In this document: piece after piece, positions 51,112 through 61,427 of the stretch
How the letters are laid out: each line of letters starts with the position of its first letter
How positions within the stretch are numbered: position 1 is the first letter of the stretch
Assembly (NCBI RefSeq): GCF_000721265.1
Contig: NZ_JOFZ01000016.1
Location: forward strand, 1-64,000
Length of the DNA stretch: 64,000 nt
Origin: Streptomyces sp. NRRL F-5126
GTDB lineage: Bacteria > Actinomycetota > Actinomycetes > Streptomycetales > Streptomycetaceae
Direction of reading: 5' to 3'
The notes under the pieces: model-generated
Seen by the model: only the letters and a program-made list of their open reading frames with translations
Told to the model about the DNA's origin: nothing
Database searches by the model: none
Translations under genes and position numbers: made by a program

Positions 51112-52140
51112 ATGAAGGCACTCGTGAAGCAGACCGCCGAGCCAGGGCTGCGGCTCATGGACGTGCCGGAGCCCGAGCACGGACCGGGGGACGTGCTGAT
51201 CAAGGTCCTGCGCACCGGCATCTGCGGCACCGACCTGCACATCAGGGCGTGGGACGGCTGGGCCCAGCAGGCCATCGCCACACCCCTGGTCATCGGCCAC
51301 GAGTTCGTGGGCGAGGTCGCGGCGGTGGGCGGCGACGTGGCCGACGTCGCCGTGGGTGACCTCGTCAGCGGCGAGGGCCACCTGGTGTGCGGCAAGTGCC
51401 GCAACTGCCTCGCGGGCCGCCGCCACCTGTGCCGCAACACCGTGGGCCTCGGGGTCGGCCGCGACGGCGCGTTCGCCGAGTACGTCGTGCTGCCGGCCAC
51501 CAACGTCTGGGTGCACCGCACCAAGGTCGACCTGGACGTCGCCGCCATCTTCGACCCCTTCGGCAACGCTGTGCACACCGCGCTCAGCTTCCCCTCGCTC
51601 AACGAGGACGTGCTGATCACCGGTGCCGGCCCGATCGGCATCATGGCCGCCGCGGTGGTCAAGCACGCCGGCGCGCGCAACGTCGTCATCACCGACGTGA
51701 GCCCCGAGCGCCTCGAGATCGCCCGGAAGGTCGGCGTCTCGCTCGCCCTCGACGTCTCCCGGCACACCATCGCGGACGCGCAGGAGCAGCTCGGGCTCAA
51801 GGAGGGCTTCGACATCGGCCTGGAGATGTCCGGCAGGCCCGAGGCCGTGCGCGACATGCTGGACAACATGACGCACGGCGGCCGGATCGCCATGCTCGGC
51901 CTGCCCGCCGACGAGTTCGCCGTCGACTGGTCCAAGATCGTCCAGCACATGATCACGATCAAGGGCATCTACGGCCGCGAGATGTTCGAGACCTGGTACG
52001 CGATGCAGGTGCTGATCGAGGGCGGCCTCGACCTGGGCCCCGTGATCACCGGGAACTACGGGTACGAGGACTACGACGCCGCGTTCGACGAGGCCGCCAC
52101 CGCACGCAGCGGCAAGATCATCCTCAACTGGAACGACTGA
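51112..52140 (+). CDS. tdh: L-threonine 3-dehydrogenase
   Basis: The 342-residue zinc enzyme oxidises L-threonine to 2-amino-3-ketobutyrate with NAD. It has catalytic zinc ligands C38 (GICGTDLH), H63 and E64 (GHEFVGEV), structural zinc cysteines C93, C96, C99 and C107, and the NAD-binding GAGPIGIMA. Length equals E. coli Tdh. It is the first gene of the tdh-kbl pair, 25 bases before kbl, which splits its product to glycine and acetyl-CoA. GGGAG lies ten bases before the ATG. Confidence 0.96.
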   Translation: MKALVKQTAEPGLRLMDVPEPEHGPGDVLIKVLRTGICGTDLHIRAWDGWAQQAIATPLVIGHEFVGEVAAVGGDVADVAVGDLVSGEGHLVCGKCRNCLAGRRHLCRNTVGLGVGRDGAFAEYVVLPATNVWVHRTKVDLDVAAIFDPFGNAVHTALSFPSLNEDVLITGAGPIGIMAAAVVKHAGARNVVITDVSPERLEIARKVGVSLALDVSRHTIADAQEQLGLKEGFDIGLEMSGRPEAVRDMLDNMTHGGRIAMLGLPADEFAVDWSKIVQHMITIKGIYGREMFETWYAMQVLIEGGLDLGPVITGNYGYEDYDAAFDEAATARSGKIILNWND

Positions 52141-52165
52141 ACGACCGACCTCGGGAGCCCATCAC

Positions 52166-53359
<1,194 letters not shown>

Positions 53360-53410
53360 CCCGGCGCCGCCCATCCCGGCGCTCCCGCGCCGCCCTGCGA
53401 AAATGGGGGA

Positions 53411-54325
53411 GTGATCGACCCCAAGCGCCTGCGCGTCCTGCGGGCCGTGGCGGACCACCGCACGGTGACCGCCGCGGCCGCCGCGCTGTACCTGACGCCC
53501 TCCGCCGTCTCCCAGCAGCTCGCCGCGCTGGAGCAGGAGACCGGGCACGCCCTGCTGACCCGCAGCGGGCGCGGGGTGCGGCTGACCGCCGCGGGCGAGA
53601 TCCTGCTGACCCACGCCAACGCGGTACTCGCGCAGCTGGAGCGCGCGGAGGCGGAACTCGCCGCTTACGCGGGCGGCGCGGCCGGCGAGGTCACCGTGGC
53701 GTCCTTCGCGACGGGCATCGCCGAGGTCGTCGCGCCCGCCGTGCGCGGCCTGGCCACCGCGCACGCCGGCATACGGGTACGGGTGCGTGACGCGGAGGGC
53801 GACGAGAGCCTGCCGATGGTGCTCGACGGCGAGGCGGACGTGGCGGTCGCGGTCGAGTACCGGGGCGCGCCGCGCGAGGACGACGTACGGCTGTCGCGCG
53901 TGGCGCTGTACGCGGAGCCGTTCGACGCGGTCCTGCCGGACGGCCACCGCCTCTCGCCGCACCCGGAGGTCGAGCTCGCGTCGCTCGCCGCCGACGACTG
54001 GATCGGGCAGCATCCGGGCAACCCGTGCTACGAGGTCACGCAACTCGCCTGCGAGCGTGCCGGGTTCGCGCCACGGCTCGTGCACGCCTCGGACGACTTC
54101 CACGCGGTGGCCGCGCTGGCGGGCGCGGGCGCGGGCGTCGCGCTGGTACCGCGCTCAGCGCTTCGCGGCATGGAACTGAAGGGCGCGGTGGTACGCCCGG
54201 TCGCCGGCCCGCGCGCCACGCGCCGCGTCTTCGCGGCGGTGCGCAGGGGCGCCGAGACGCACCCCCTGATCGCCCCGGTGCTGGCGGCCCTGAACGCGGC
54301 GGCGGACGGACTGACGACGGGCTGA
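53411..54325 (+). CDS. LysR-family transcriptional regulator
   Basis: The 304-residue protein has a LysR winged HTH at the N-terminus (LRVLRAVADHRTVTAAAAALYLTPSAVSQQLAALEQE) and a substrate-binding domain from about residue 95 (EVTVASFATGIAEVVAPAV). It starts at GTG 53411, 51 bases after kbl on the same strand, so it may be co-transcribed and regulate the threonine operon. That link is inferred from position only. Codon use is normal. Confidence 0.88.
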   Translation: MIDPKRLRVLRAVADHRTVTAAAAALYLTPSAVSQQLAALEQETGHALLTRSGRGVRLTAAGEILLTHANAVLAQLERAEAELAAYAGGAAGEVTVASFATGIAEVVAPAVRGLATAHAGIRVRVRDAEGDESLPMVLDGEADVAVAVEYRGAPREDDVRLSRVALYAEPFDAVLPDGHRLSPHPEVELASLAADDWIGQHPGNPCYEVTQLACERAGFAPRLVHASDDFHAVAALAGAGAGVALVPRSALRGMELKGAVVRPVAGPRATRRVFAAVRRGAETHPLIAPVLAALNAAADGLTTG

Positions 54326-54799
54326 GCGGCCGTCCGGCGCACACCGCGACCGCGAGCTGCCGGGCGGGCCACCGTCGGCCCCCGTGGGCGAGCGGGCCGG
54401 CTCAACGGCTCGTGCCGCTTCAGGGCGGCTGTGCGCCCGGAGTGCCGTGGGGGGCCTGCGCCGCCGCCCGGCGCGGTAGCCCGGCCTCCCGACCGGAGGC
54501 CGAGCGGTGCGAGCCCGGGTCGTCCCCGGCGGCGCGCCTGCGTCCGCCCGCCGGGGCCGCGCACCGCGTGCGGGCGGTCCGGCATCGCCGGTGCCCGCCC
54601 GGCGCGGTAGCCGGGCCTTCCCGTTGAGGGCGGTACGGCGGCGCGAGTCCGGGTCGTCCCGGTGGCGCCTGCGTCCGCCGCCGGGGACGGGCGCGTCGCG
54701 GGCGCGTGAGGCCTGCGCACCACGTGGAGGCGGTCCGAGCACTGGCGGCGCTGGCCCTGGTTGTCCCCGACGGCGCGCCTGCGCCCGCCCGCCGGGGCA
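54326..54799. other. Gene-free stretch with degenerate GC-rich repeats
   Basis: These 474 bases separate the LysR and xylB genes, which converge here. No ORF has a believable start and family. Three copies of a GC-rich element fill the right half (next entry); the left 140 bases show nothing I can name. Confidence 0.65.
54467..54798. repeat. Three diverged direct-repeat units of about 110-135 bases
   Basis: CCCGGCGCGGTAG occurs at 54467 and 54598. The element GGGTCGTCCCCGGCGG with a GCGCCTGCGTCCGCC follow-on occurs at about 54517, 54651 and, changed to GGTTGTCCCCGACGG, at 54760. The last copy ends at the xylB stop codon. All copies point the same way. Confidence 0.62.
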
Positions 54800-56275
54800 T
54801 CAGGTCAGCAACGCGGGGGTCGCCCGGTCCAGGACCGATGCCACCCGCTCCCACGCCTCACTGTCGCGTTCGACGGGCTCGAGCTCGGGGCCCGCGCCCG
54901 TGTTCCAGGCCGTCGCGAGGCCCACCGGGTCCTCGCCGGTGGCGGCCGCCGCCGCGAGCGCGGCCGCGCCCAGCGCGACCAGCTCGCCGCTCTGCGGCAC
55001 GATCACCGCGCGGCCCGAGAGCCTGCGCACCGTCGACGTCCAGGCGCGGCCCTGCGCGCCGCCGCCGATCAGCCGCAGCGGCCGCGCCGCCACCTCGGGC
55101 GCCGCGGGGTCGAGGCCGCACGCGCGCAGTACCTCGTCGAGCGCGCGCAGTACCGTGAAGGCCGCGCCCTCGTACGCCGCCCCGAGCAGCTGCTGGGGCG
55201 TCGTGTCGTGCCGTATGCCCGTCAGCAGGCCCGCCGCGGTCGGCAGGTCGGGCGTGCGCTCGCCGTCCAGGTAGGGCAGGACGACGACCTCGCCGCCCGG
55301 CACCGCGTCCTCGCGGTCGAGGCCGAGCAGCCGCGCCACCTTGTCCACCGCCAGCGTGCAGTTGAGCGTGCAGCCGAGCGGCAGGTACGAGCCGTCCGCG
55401 GCGGCGAAGCCGTTCAGCGCCACCGAGTCGGGGCGCGTCGTGGTCGCGGCGAAGACCGTGCCCGACGTGCCGAGGCTCAGCACGGGGTGGTCGAGCAGTC
55501 CCTGCCCGCCGAGCCCGAGGCCGACGGCCGCGCTCATGTTGTCGCCGGTGCCCGCCGCCACGGCGATGCCGGCCGGCAGCCCGAGGGCGTTCGCCGCCGC
55601 CGCCGTGAGCGAGCCGGCCCGCGCCCCGCCCGTCGCCGCGACCGTGGGCAGCAGCCCCTCGTCCAGGTGCAGCAGGTCGAGCAGCGCCGGGTCGTAGGCG
55701 CCCGTCGCCGTGGCGTACCAGCCGGTGCCCGAGGCGTCGCCCGGGTCGGTGACCGCCTCGCCGCACAGCCGCTCGGTGAGGAAGTCGTGCGGCAGCCGCA
55801 CGGCTGCCGCCGCCTTGGTGACGGCCGGCTCGTTCTCCCGCAGCCACTGCCACTTCGTCGCCGTGATCGACGCCACCGGTACGGACCCGGCGCGGGCCGT
55901 CCAGGACGCGGGCCCGCCCAGCGCGTCCGTCAGGGCGGTGGCCTGCGGCGCCGAGCGGGTGTCGTTCCAGAGCATCGCGGGCCGCAGCGGGCGCCCGGCT
56001 CCGTCCAGCACGACCAGGCCGTGCTGCTGGCCCGCGACGGCGATCCCGGTCACCGCGGACGGCTCGGCGCCCGCCTCGGACAGGGCGGCACCGACGGCCT
56101 CACCGAGGGCCGTCCACCACACCTCGGGGTCGCTCTCGCGGGCACCGGCCTCGCCGGTGACCCGGTGCGGCGCGCGGCCCACCGCGAGCAGTTCGCCGGT
56201 CGCCGCGTCGGTGACGGCGGCCTTCGTGGACTGGGTGGAGCTGTCCACGCCGATCACGAGCGGGGATCGCGGCAT
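54800..56275 (-). CDS. xylB: Xylulokinase
   Basis: The 491-residue FGGY-family kinase phosphorylates D-xylulose, the product of xylose isomerase encoded divergently next to it. It has the N-terminal phosphate loop [11 protein letters not shown], the sugar site region [13 protein letters not shown] and WNDTRS, the nucleotide region [11 protein letters not shown] and the C-terminal GGGAQGRAW. Length is typical. ATG 56275 follows AGAGG. A CAAAAAGG element in its leader is shared with the xylA leader, suggesting common control by the ROK repressor at 57721. Confidence 0.95.
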   Translation of the reverse strand: MPRSPLVIGVDSSTQSTKAAVTDAATGELLAVGRAPHRVTGEAGARESDPEVWWTALGEAVGAALSEAGAEPSAVTGIAVAGQQHGLVVLDGAGRPLRPAMLWNDTRSAPQATALTDALGGPASWTARAGSVPVASITATKWQWLRENEPAVTKAAAAVRLPHDFLTERLCGEAVTDPGDASGTGWYATATGAYDPALLDLLHLDEGLLPTVAATGGARAGSLTAAAANALGLPAGIAVAAGTGDNMSAAVGLGLGGQGLLDHPVLSLGTSGTVFAATTTRPDSVALNGFAAADGSYLPLGCTLNCTLAVDKVARLLGLDREDAVPGGEVVVLPYLDGERTPDLPTAAGLLTGIRHDTTPQQLLGAAYEGAAFTVLRALDEVLRACGLDPAAPEVAARPLRLIGGGAQGRAWTSTVRRLSGRAVIVPQSGELVALGAAALAAAAATGEDPVGLATAWNTGAGPELEPVERDSEAWERVASVLDRATPALLT

Positions 56276-56308
56276 GGGGACCTCTTCTCGAACGGGCGGC
56301 TTGCGGCG

Positions 56309-56316
56309 CCTTTTTG
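56309..56316 (-). promoter_or_regulatory. CAAAAAGG element in the xylB leader
   Basis: CAAAAAGG on the minus strand, about 34 bases before the xylB ATG, repeats exactly in the xylA leader at 56453-56460. In DNA this rich in GC the shared AT-rich octamer is a fair candidate half-site for the ROK repressor. Confidence 0.4.
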
Positions 56317-56409
56317 AACGGTGGCGAACAAATTACGGGAGAGCGGGCGGTCCCGTCACGCGTGGGAGCGCGGATGCCGGTCGTGCGCCGGCCGGACGCG
56401 CGAGGGCTT

Positions 56410-56460
56410 TTGCGCACCCGCGGCGCCGTGCCATATTAGTCATGTCAGAAAACAAAAAGG
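56410..56460 (+). promoter_or_regulatory. xylA promoter and candidate ROK operator
   Basis: TTGCGC (56410-56415), an 18-base spacer and TATTAG (56434-56439) form a candidate promoter. The AT-rich stretch just after it ends in CAAAAAGG (56453-56460), the same octamer as in the xylB leader. The position over the start of transcription suits a repressor site. Confidence 0.45.
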
Positions 56461-56498
56461 TTCGCACGGACCTTGAGGCAGCGAAGGCGGCCAGGGGC

Positions 56499-57668
56499 AT
56501 GACGGAACGCTTCACACCCACCCGCGAGGACAGGTTCAGCTTCGGCCTTTGGACGGTGGGCTGGCAGGGCAGGGACCCGTTCGGCGACGCGACCCGCCCC
56601 GCCCTCGACCCCGCCGAGTCGGTGCGGCGCCTGTCGGACCTCGGCGCGTACGGCGTCACGTTCCACGACGACGACGTGATCCCGTTCGGTGCGTCGGACA
56701 CGGAGCGCGAGTCGCACATCAAGCGGTTCCGCCAGGCGCTCGACGCCACGGGGATCGTCGTGGAGATGGCCACGACGAACCTCTTCACCCACCCGGTGTT
56801 CAAGGACGGCGGCTTCACGGCCAACGACCGCGACGTCCGCCGCTTCGCCCTGCGCAAGACGATGCGCAACATCGACCTCGCCGCCGAGCTCGGCGCGGAG
56901 ACCTACGTCGCGTGGGGCGGGCGCGAGGGCGCCGAGTCCGGCGGGGCGAAGGACGTGCGCCTCGCGCTCGACCGGATGAAGGAGGCGTTCGACCTCCTCG
57001 GCGACTACGTGACCGAGAAGGGCTACGACCTCAGGTTCGCCATCGAGCCCAAGCCCAACGAGCCGCGCGGCGACATCCTGCTGCCCACGGTCGGCCACGC
57101 GCTCGCGTTCATCGAGCGCCTGGAGCGCCCCGAGCTGTTCGGCGTGAACCCCGAGGTCGGCCACGAGCAGATGGCCGGGCTCAACTTCCCGCACTCGATC
57201 GCGCAGGCGCTGTGGGCGGGCAAGCTCTACCACATCGACCTCAACGGGCAGAGCGGCATCAAGTACGACCAGGACCTGCGCTTCGGCGCGGGCGACGTGC
57301 GGGCCGCGTTCTGGCTCGTGGACCTGCTGGAGAGCGCCGGCTGGGACGGCTGCCGCCACTTCGACTTCAAGCCCCCGCGCACGGAGGACTTCGACGGGGT
57401 CTGGGCCTCGGCGGCCGGCTGCATGCGCAACTACCTGATCCTCAAGGACCACGCGGCGGCCTTCCGCGCCGACCCCGAGGTCCAGGAGGCGCTGCGCGCC
57501 TCACGCCTCGACCAGCTCGCCCTGCCCACGGCGCAGGACGGCCTCGCCGGACTGCTCGCGGACCGCGGCGCGTACGAGGAGTTCGACGCGGAGGCCGCGG
57601 CGCAGCGCGGGATGGCGTTCGAGCGCCTGGACCAGCTGGCCATGGACCACCTCCTGGGCGCGCGCTGA
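56499..57668 (+). CDS. xylA: Xylose isomerase
   Basis: The 389-residue enzyme converts D-xylose to D-xylulose and matches the Streptomyces isomerase length and sequence: [20 protein letters not shown] at the start, active-site F55-H56-D57 with D59, the metal ligands in [10 protein letters not shown] and [11 protein letters not shown], and HIDLNGQ followed by DQDLRFG. I start at ATG 56499 to match the known N-terminus, although the frame has an ATG at 56442. It is divergent from xylB and convergent with the ROK gene, separated by a strong palindromic terminator. Confidence 0.97.
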   Translation: MTERFTPTREDRFSFGLWTVGWQGRDPFGDATRPALDPAESVRRLSDLGAYGVTFHDDDVIPFGASDTERESHIKRFRQALDATGIVVEMATTNLFTHPVFKDGGFTANDRDVRRFALRKTMRNIDLAAELGAETYVAWGGREGAESGGAKDVRLALDRMKEAFDLLGDYVTEKGYDLRFAIEPKPNEPRGDILLPTVGHALAFIERLERPELFGVNPEVGHEQMAGLNFPHSIAQALWAGKLYHIDLNGQSGIKYDQDLRFGAGDVRAAFWLVDLLESAGWDGCRHFDFKPPRTEDFDGVWASAAGCMRNYLILKDHAAAFRADPEVQEALRASRLDQLALPTAQDGLAGLLADRGAYEEFDAEAAAQRGMAFERLDQLAMDHLLGAR

Positions 57669-57674
57669 GCCGTC

Positions 57675-57710
57675 GGCCGCCCTCCCCGCCGCGCGGCGGG
57701 GAGGGCGGCC
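57675..57710. terminator. Bidirectional terminator between xylA and the ROK gene
   Basis: Positions 57675-57692 and 57693-57710 are exact reverse complements, a 36-base perfect palindrome that folds into a stem of about 16 bp with a four-base loop. It lies between two convergent genes. Confidence 0.85.
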
Positions 57711-57720
57711 GCGTGCGCCG

Positions 57721-58962
57721 CTATGTCCGGCTCACATACGCCGACGGGTCCGCGAGCACCGCGCGCACGACCAGCGCGGCCGCCCCGCGCGCGGCGTCAC
57801 CCGCCGACGACGAGGCCCGCAGCCGCCCGCTGCCCGCCGGCCAGAGACCGGACACGACGCGGGCGGTCAACTCGCCGTCCACCGAGGGCGAGAGCCACGG
57901 CATGAGCGTCCGGTAGATCCCCCCCAGCACCACCGCGTCCGGGTCGAAGAGGTTCACCGCACCCGACACCACTCGCCCGAGCATCGTCCCCGCACGTCCG
58001 ACGGCCGCCAGGGCGGCGGCGTCCCCGCCGCGTGCCCTGCGCGCCAGCTCGGTGACGCCCGGCACGCCCGCGTCCGGGTCCATGCCCGCGGCCCGCAGGA
58101 GCGCCGACTGGCCCGCGTACTGCTCCAGGCAGCCGCGCGCGCCGCACCGGCACAGCGGGCCCTGCGAGTCGACGACCACATGGCCGATCTCCCCGGCGAA
58201 CCCGTGCGCGCCGCGCAGCAGTTCGCCGTCGATGACGAACGCGCCGCCCACCCCGATCTCGCCCGTCAGGTAGAGGAAGGTGCGCAGCGTGCCGAGACCG
58301 CCGAACCACAGCTCCGCGAGCGCCGCCAGGTTCGCCTCGTTCTCCGAGCTCACCGGCAGCGGTTTCGCGCCGGGCCGCAGCCCGGCCAGGGCGCGGGCGA
58401 AGTACTCCTCGGCCGGCACCCGGTTCCACCCCAGGTTCGGCGCCTGGCGCACCGTGCCCGCGGACACCAGGCCGGGCAGGGCGAGCTCCGCCCCGACCGG
58501 CGCGAGGTCCTGCTCGGCGGCCGACTCCAGCGTGCGCGCGGCGATGCGCGCGCCGCGCGCGAGCACCTCGGCGGGCGGCGCGCCCCGGTTGTCGATGTGC
58601 TCGGTCAGCCGCACGCGGTCGGTGCCTGACAGGTCGACCACGCACACCGACACGTAGTCGATGTTGATCTCGACGCCGATGCCGGCGGGCCCCGTGCGCG
58701 CCACCTTGAGCACGGTCCCGGGCCGGCCGGCCTGGCCGCTGAACGTCTTGCCCGATTCGCTGAGGAACCCGCTCCCGATCAGCTGCTCGACGAGCGAGGA
58801 CACCGCGGCCCGGGTCAGCCCCACCCGCGCGGCGATCCCGGCGCGGGTCGCCTCTCCCTCGTCCCGCACGGCGCGCAGCACCAGGCTCAGGTTGTGCCGG
58901 CGCACCGTCTCCTTGCCGGCCTTCGTGCCGAGGGAGACCGGCGGCGTGTGGTTGGTGTCCAT
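57721..58962 (-). CDS. ROK-family repressor, XylR-like
   Basis: The 413-residue protein has an N-terminal winged HTH (NLSLVLRAVRDEGEATRAGIAARVGLTRAAVSSLV, about residues 24-58) and a ROK sugar-kinase-like domain: GAFVIDGELLRGAHGFAGEIGH and the zinc site CRCGARGCLEQY, in the family form. Such repressors control xylose genes in many Gram-positive bacteria, and the position beside xylA and xylB makes xylose the likely inducer. ATG 58962 opens with MDTNHTPPVSLG. The predicted operators lie in the xylB-xylA interval. Confidence 0.93.
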   Translation of the reverse strand: MDTNHTPPVSLGTKAGKETVRRHNLSLVLRAVRDEGEATRAGIAARVGLTRAAVSSLVEQLIGSGFLSESGKTFSGQAGRPGTVLKVARTGPAGIGVEINIDYVSVCVVDLSGTDRVRLTEHIDNRGAPPAEVLARGARIAARTLESAAEQDLAPVGAELALPGLVSAGTVRQAPNLGWNRVPAEEYFARALAGLRPGAKPLPVSSENEANLAALAELWFGGLGTLRTFLYLTGEIGVGGAFVIDGELLRGAHGFAGEIGHVVVDSQGPLCRCGARGCLEQYAGQSALLRAAGMDPDAGVPGVTELARRARGGDAAALAAVGRAGTMLGRVVSGAVNLFDPDAVVLGGIYRTLMPWLSPSVDGELTARVVSGLWPAGSGRLRASSSAGDAARGAAALVVRAVLADPSAYVSRT

Positions 58963-59050
58963 GTCTGGGGCGACCCTATGCGATCAACCCCGGCCGCCCT
59001 CGGGCGCGTCGCCCCTGCGCCCGAGGGCGCCGCGGGAAGAGGGGCGGGCC

Positions 59051-59512
59051 CTACGCGCGCGCTCCGCCGGGCGGGGCGGGCAGCGGCCCTTCCGTCCATG
59101 CGGGAGCCGTGCCCGCCAGCTGGCAGACCATGAGGTAGAAGGGGATCGGCGGGGTGTAAGGCGTCCTGTCGTCCGGCCAGTGGATCAGCCGGGGCCGTAC
59201 GGCGGGGACGCTGGTGCCCCGCACGTACAGCGCGGGCGACGGCCAGGAAAGCTCCAGGTCGGACCCGGCGGGGACGATCCACCACCACCAGTCGCGGTCC
59301 GCGAAGACGCACCCCGTGCGCGGCATCCGCGCCATCAGCCGGAAGCCGTGCCTCGCGGGCACGCCCACCGCGTCGCACCCCAGCGAGGCGGGCAGCGTCT
59401 CCGGCAACGGCAGGCGCACCGTGCCGCCGCCCCGGGCCGCAGCGCCGGCGCCGTCCGGCGTGCGCACGGCCCTGCCGAGCCGCAGCAGCGCCGTCCTCGC
59501 GCTCCTCAACAC
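59051..59512 (-). CDS. Unknown 153-residue protein coupled to the RsbW-like ATPase
   Basis: I do not recognise a family. The 153-residue product has a hydrophobic Arg-rich start (LRSARTALLRLGRAV), then a beta-rich body with DRDWWWWIVPAGSDLELSWP and a Pro-rich end. It starts at GTG 59512, overlapping the stop of the ATPase gene by seven bases (GTGTTGA), with GGAGC upstream, so translation is coupled. Similar small proteins accompany AbaA/RsbW-like ATPases in streptomycetes. No membrane segment is clear. Confidence 0.65.
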   Translation of the reverse strand: MLRSARTALLRLGRAVRTPDGAGAAARGGGTVRLPLPETLPASLGCDAVGVPARHGFRLMARMPRTGCVFADRDWWWWIVPAGSDLELSWPSPALYVRGTSVPAVRPRLIHWPDDRTPYTPPIPFYLMVCQLAGTAPAWTEGPLPAPPGGARA

Positions 59513-59967
59513 GCCTGCTCCGCCCCTACGCGCAGCTCCGCCCACACGACCCGGCCCGGCCCGTAGCCCGAGGTGTCCTGCGCCCCCCAGCAGGTGCACA
59601 CCGAGTCGACCAGGAACAGCCCGCGGCCGCCCTCGTCCTCGGCGCCGCGGTGCAATTGCGGACCGGTCGGCCCGAACCCCTGGTCCTCGACCGCTATCCG
59701 CAGCCGGTCGCCGTCGAGCCTGAGCTCGCAGATCACATGGTCGCCCGCGGCGTGGACGACGGCGTTCGTCACCAGTTCGGACACCACGAGCACCGCCGTC
59801 TCCGACGTCCCCTGGAGCACGTCCCAGCGGAGCAGCCGGTCGTGGGTGAGCTTCCTCGCCCGGCCCACGGACTCCGCGCGCGCCGGCAGTTCGAAGCCGT
59901 AACGGCGGACAACGTTGCCAGGGCACACAGGCGCAAGCTGGGGGGTGAGCGCGTTACCAGGTGCCAC
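59506..59967 (-). CDS. ATP-binding protein, RsbW/AbaA-like anti-sigma kinase family
   Basis: The 153-residue product has a complete HATPase_c set: N-box ELVTNAVVHAAG, G1 VEDQGFGP and G2 GGRGLFLVDSV. It starts with a conserved RRYGFELPARAESVGRAR segment typical of the streptomycete group. GTG 59967 has AGGA ten bases upstream. It is divergent from an HTH/DUF397 pair across two palindromes, the same arrangement as at 57-1741. The family acts on sigma factors or their antagonists; its partner is not known from the sequence. Confidence 0.88.
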   Translation of the reverse strand: MAPGNALTPQLAPVCPGNVVRRYGFELPARAESVGRARKLTHDRLLRWDVLQGTSETAVLVVSELVTNAVVHAAGDHVICELRLDGDRLRIAVEDQGFGPTGPQLHRGAEDEGGRGLFLVDSVCTCWGAQDTSGYGPGRVVWAELRVGAEQAC

Positions 59968-60038
59968 GACCGATTCCTAACGGTGGGGAAAAGGCTGTTT
60001 TGCCCCGCGCCTCTCCCGTGGCGCAGCGCGACAGCCGC

Positions 60039-60052
60039 GTGAACTGGTTCAC
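60039..60052. promoter_or_regulatory. Palindrome GTGAACTGGTTCAC
   Basis: Six-base arms flank TG in a perfect 14-bp palindrome, 72 bases before the minus-strand ATPase gene and 127 before the HTH gene. It may be the ATPase-side operator of the adjacent WhiJ-like regulator or of another one. Confidence 0.5.
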
Positions 60053-60090
60053 TCACTCCACTCTCCACCTGTCCGAGACACTTGGCAAGT

Positions 60091-60115
60091 GGCACTCTGG
60101 AATTTCCAGAGTGCC
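60091..60115. promoter_or_regulatory. Perfect 25-bp palindrome upstream of the WhiJ-like gene
   Basis: GGCACTCTGGAA (60091-60102), a central T, then TTCCAGAGTGCC (60104-60115): twelve-base arms exactly complementary. It lies 63 bases before the HTH gene start in the divergent region, the normal place for a WhiJ-like operator. Few such long palindromes occur by chance in this DNA. Confidence 0.78.
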
Positions 60116-60178
60116 GTGTTCTAACTGGCAGAGTCATGGCAGACTGCTTCCACATCGTGCGACGGGGAGGTCCCAGAA

Positions 60179-61042
60179 GTGAGTGAACCGCGGTCGGCCC
60201 CGACCGTGGGACAGGTCGTGCTCGGCAGGCGTCTACAGGACCTGCGCGAGCGCTGCGGCCTGAAACGCGAAGAGGCCGCCAAGCTCCTGCGCGTGGCTCC
60301 TGCCACGATCCGCAGGATGGAGACGGCCGAGGTCGCGCTCAAGATCCCCTACGTCCAGGTGCTGCTCACGGCCTACGGCGTGGGCCCCGAGGAGGCAGGC
60401 GTCTTCACGGGACTCGTCGAGGAGGCCAACAAACCCGGCTGGTGGCAGCGGTTCCACGACATCCTGCCGGACTGGTTCAGCGTCTACGTCAGCCTGGAAG
60501 GGGCGGCCTCGCTCCTGCGCGGGTACGAACCGCACTTCGTGCCGGGGCTGCTGCAGACCGAGGACTACGCGCGCGCGGTGCTGCACGCGGGCGCCGTGGG
60601 GCGGTCCTCACCCGAGGAGACCGAGCGGCACGTGGCGCTCCGCATGGCCCGCCAGTCGCTGCTCACCAGCGAGAACGCACCCCGATTCTGGGTAGTCATG
60701 GACGAGACGGTGGTTCGCCGGCCCGTCGGTGACAGCCCGGAGGTGATGCGGGCGCAGATCGACCGGCTGCTCGACGCGGCCGACCTGCCCAATGTGACCC
60801 TTCAGATCGCGGAGTTCGCGAACGGACACCACCCCGGTACGTACGGGCCGTTCGTGATCTTCCGCTTCGCGGAACCAGAGCTGCCGGACATGGTCTTCAG
60901 CGAGTACCTGACCGGTGCCGTGTACCTCGACGCGCGACCGGAAGTGGCCACTCACCTTGAGGTCATGGACCGGATGGCGGCGCAGGCCGCAACTGCGCAA
61001 AGCACGAAGGAGATCCTCAGGGATGTCCGCAAGGAGCTGTGA
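60179..61042 (+). CDS. XRE-family HTH regulator with DUF5753 (WhiJ-like)
   Basis: The 287-residue product has an XRE HTH (about residues 15-70, with LKREEAAKLLRVAPATIRRMETAE) and the DUF5753 ligand-like domain: GLLQTEDYARAVL, VVMDETVVRRPVGD, VTLQIAEF and YLTGAVYLD. GTG 60179 lies eight bases after GGAGG. The next gene is its DUF397 partner, immediately adjacent. WhiJ-like proteins repress developmental genes, with the DUF397 partner as modulator. No TTA codon is seen here, unlike the paralogue at 669. Confidence 0.92.
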   Translation: MSEPRSAPTVGQVVLGRRLQDLRERCGLKREEAAKLLRVAPATIRRMETAEVALKIPYVQVLLTAYGVGPEEAGVFTGLVEEANKPGWWQRFHDILPDWFSVYVSLEGAASLLRGYEPHFVPGLLQTEDYARAVLHAGAVGRSSPEETERHVALRMARQSLLTSENAPRFWVVMDETVVRRPVGDSPEVMRAQIDRLLDAADLPNVTLQIAEFANGHHPGTYGPFVIFRFAEPELPDMVFSEYLTGAVYLDARPEVATHLEVMDRMAAQAATAQSTKEILRDVRKEL

Positions 61043-61279
61043 ATGGACCCCATATACAACGGCATGCCCTCCCGCGAGCTCGGCGCCGAGGGCTGGCACA
61101 AGCCGTGGAGCGGCGGCAACGGCGGAAACTGCATCGAGGCCATGAAGCTGGCCGACGGCAGGATCGCGGTGCGCCAGTCGTCCGACCCTGACGGCCCCGC
61201 ACTCATCTACACACCGGCCGAGATCGCCGCCTTCATCCAGGGCGCCAAGTCGGGCCAGGCCGATTTCCTGCTGACCTGA
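61043..61279 (+). CDS. DUF397 small partner protein
   Basis: This 78-residue protein has the DUF397 pattern in a diverged form: WHKPWSGGNGGNCIEAMKLADGRIAVRQSSD, then YTPAEIAAFIQGAKSGQADFLL. The ATG follows the stop of the HTH gene directly, so both are made from one transcript. It should bind the WhiJ-like partner. The C-terminal half is longer than the copy at 1535. Confidence 0.87.
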   Translation: MDPIYNGMPSRELGAEGWHKPWSGGNGGNCIEAMKLADGRIAVRQSSDPDGPALIYTPAEIAAFIQGAKSGQADFLLT

Positions 61280-61427
61280 CCGGCCGACGCTCTCCCGGCC
61301 GACTGACCTGACGGCTGGCAAGACTGCCATGGCGGGGAGGGGCACGTGTGCGGCGTCGCAGCACTTTTCAGGTGCGCTGCGGCGCCGCACGCGGTGATCG
61401 GCGGCAGGTGCGTCGCCACCCGGCCCG

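Noticed and set aside
56442..56498. Earlier ATG for xylA
   Set aside because: It would add 19 residues absent from Streptomyces xylose isomerases and lies in the AT-rich promoter-operator stretch.
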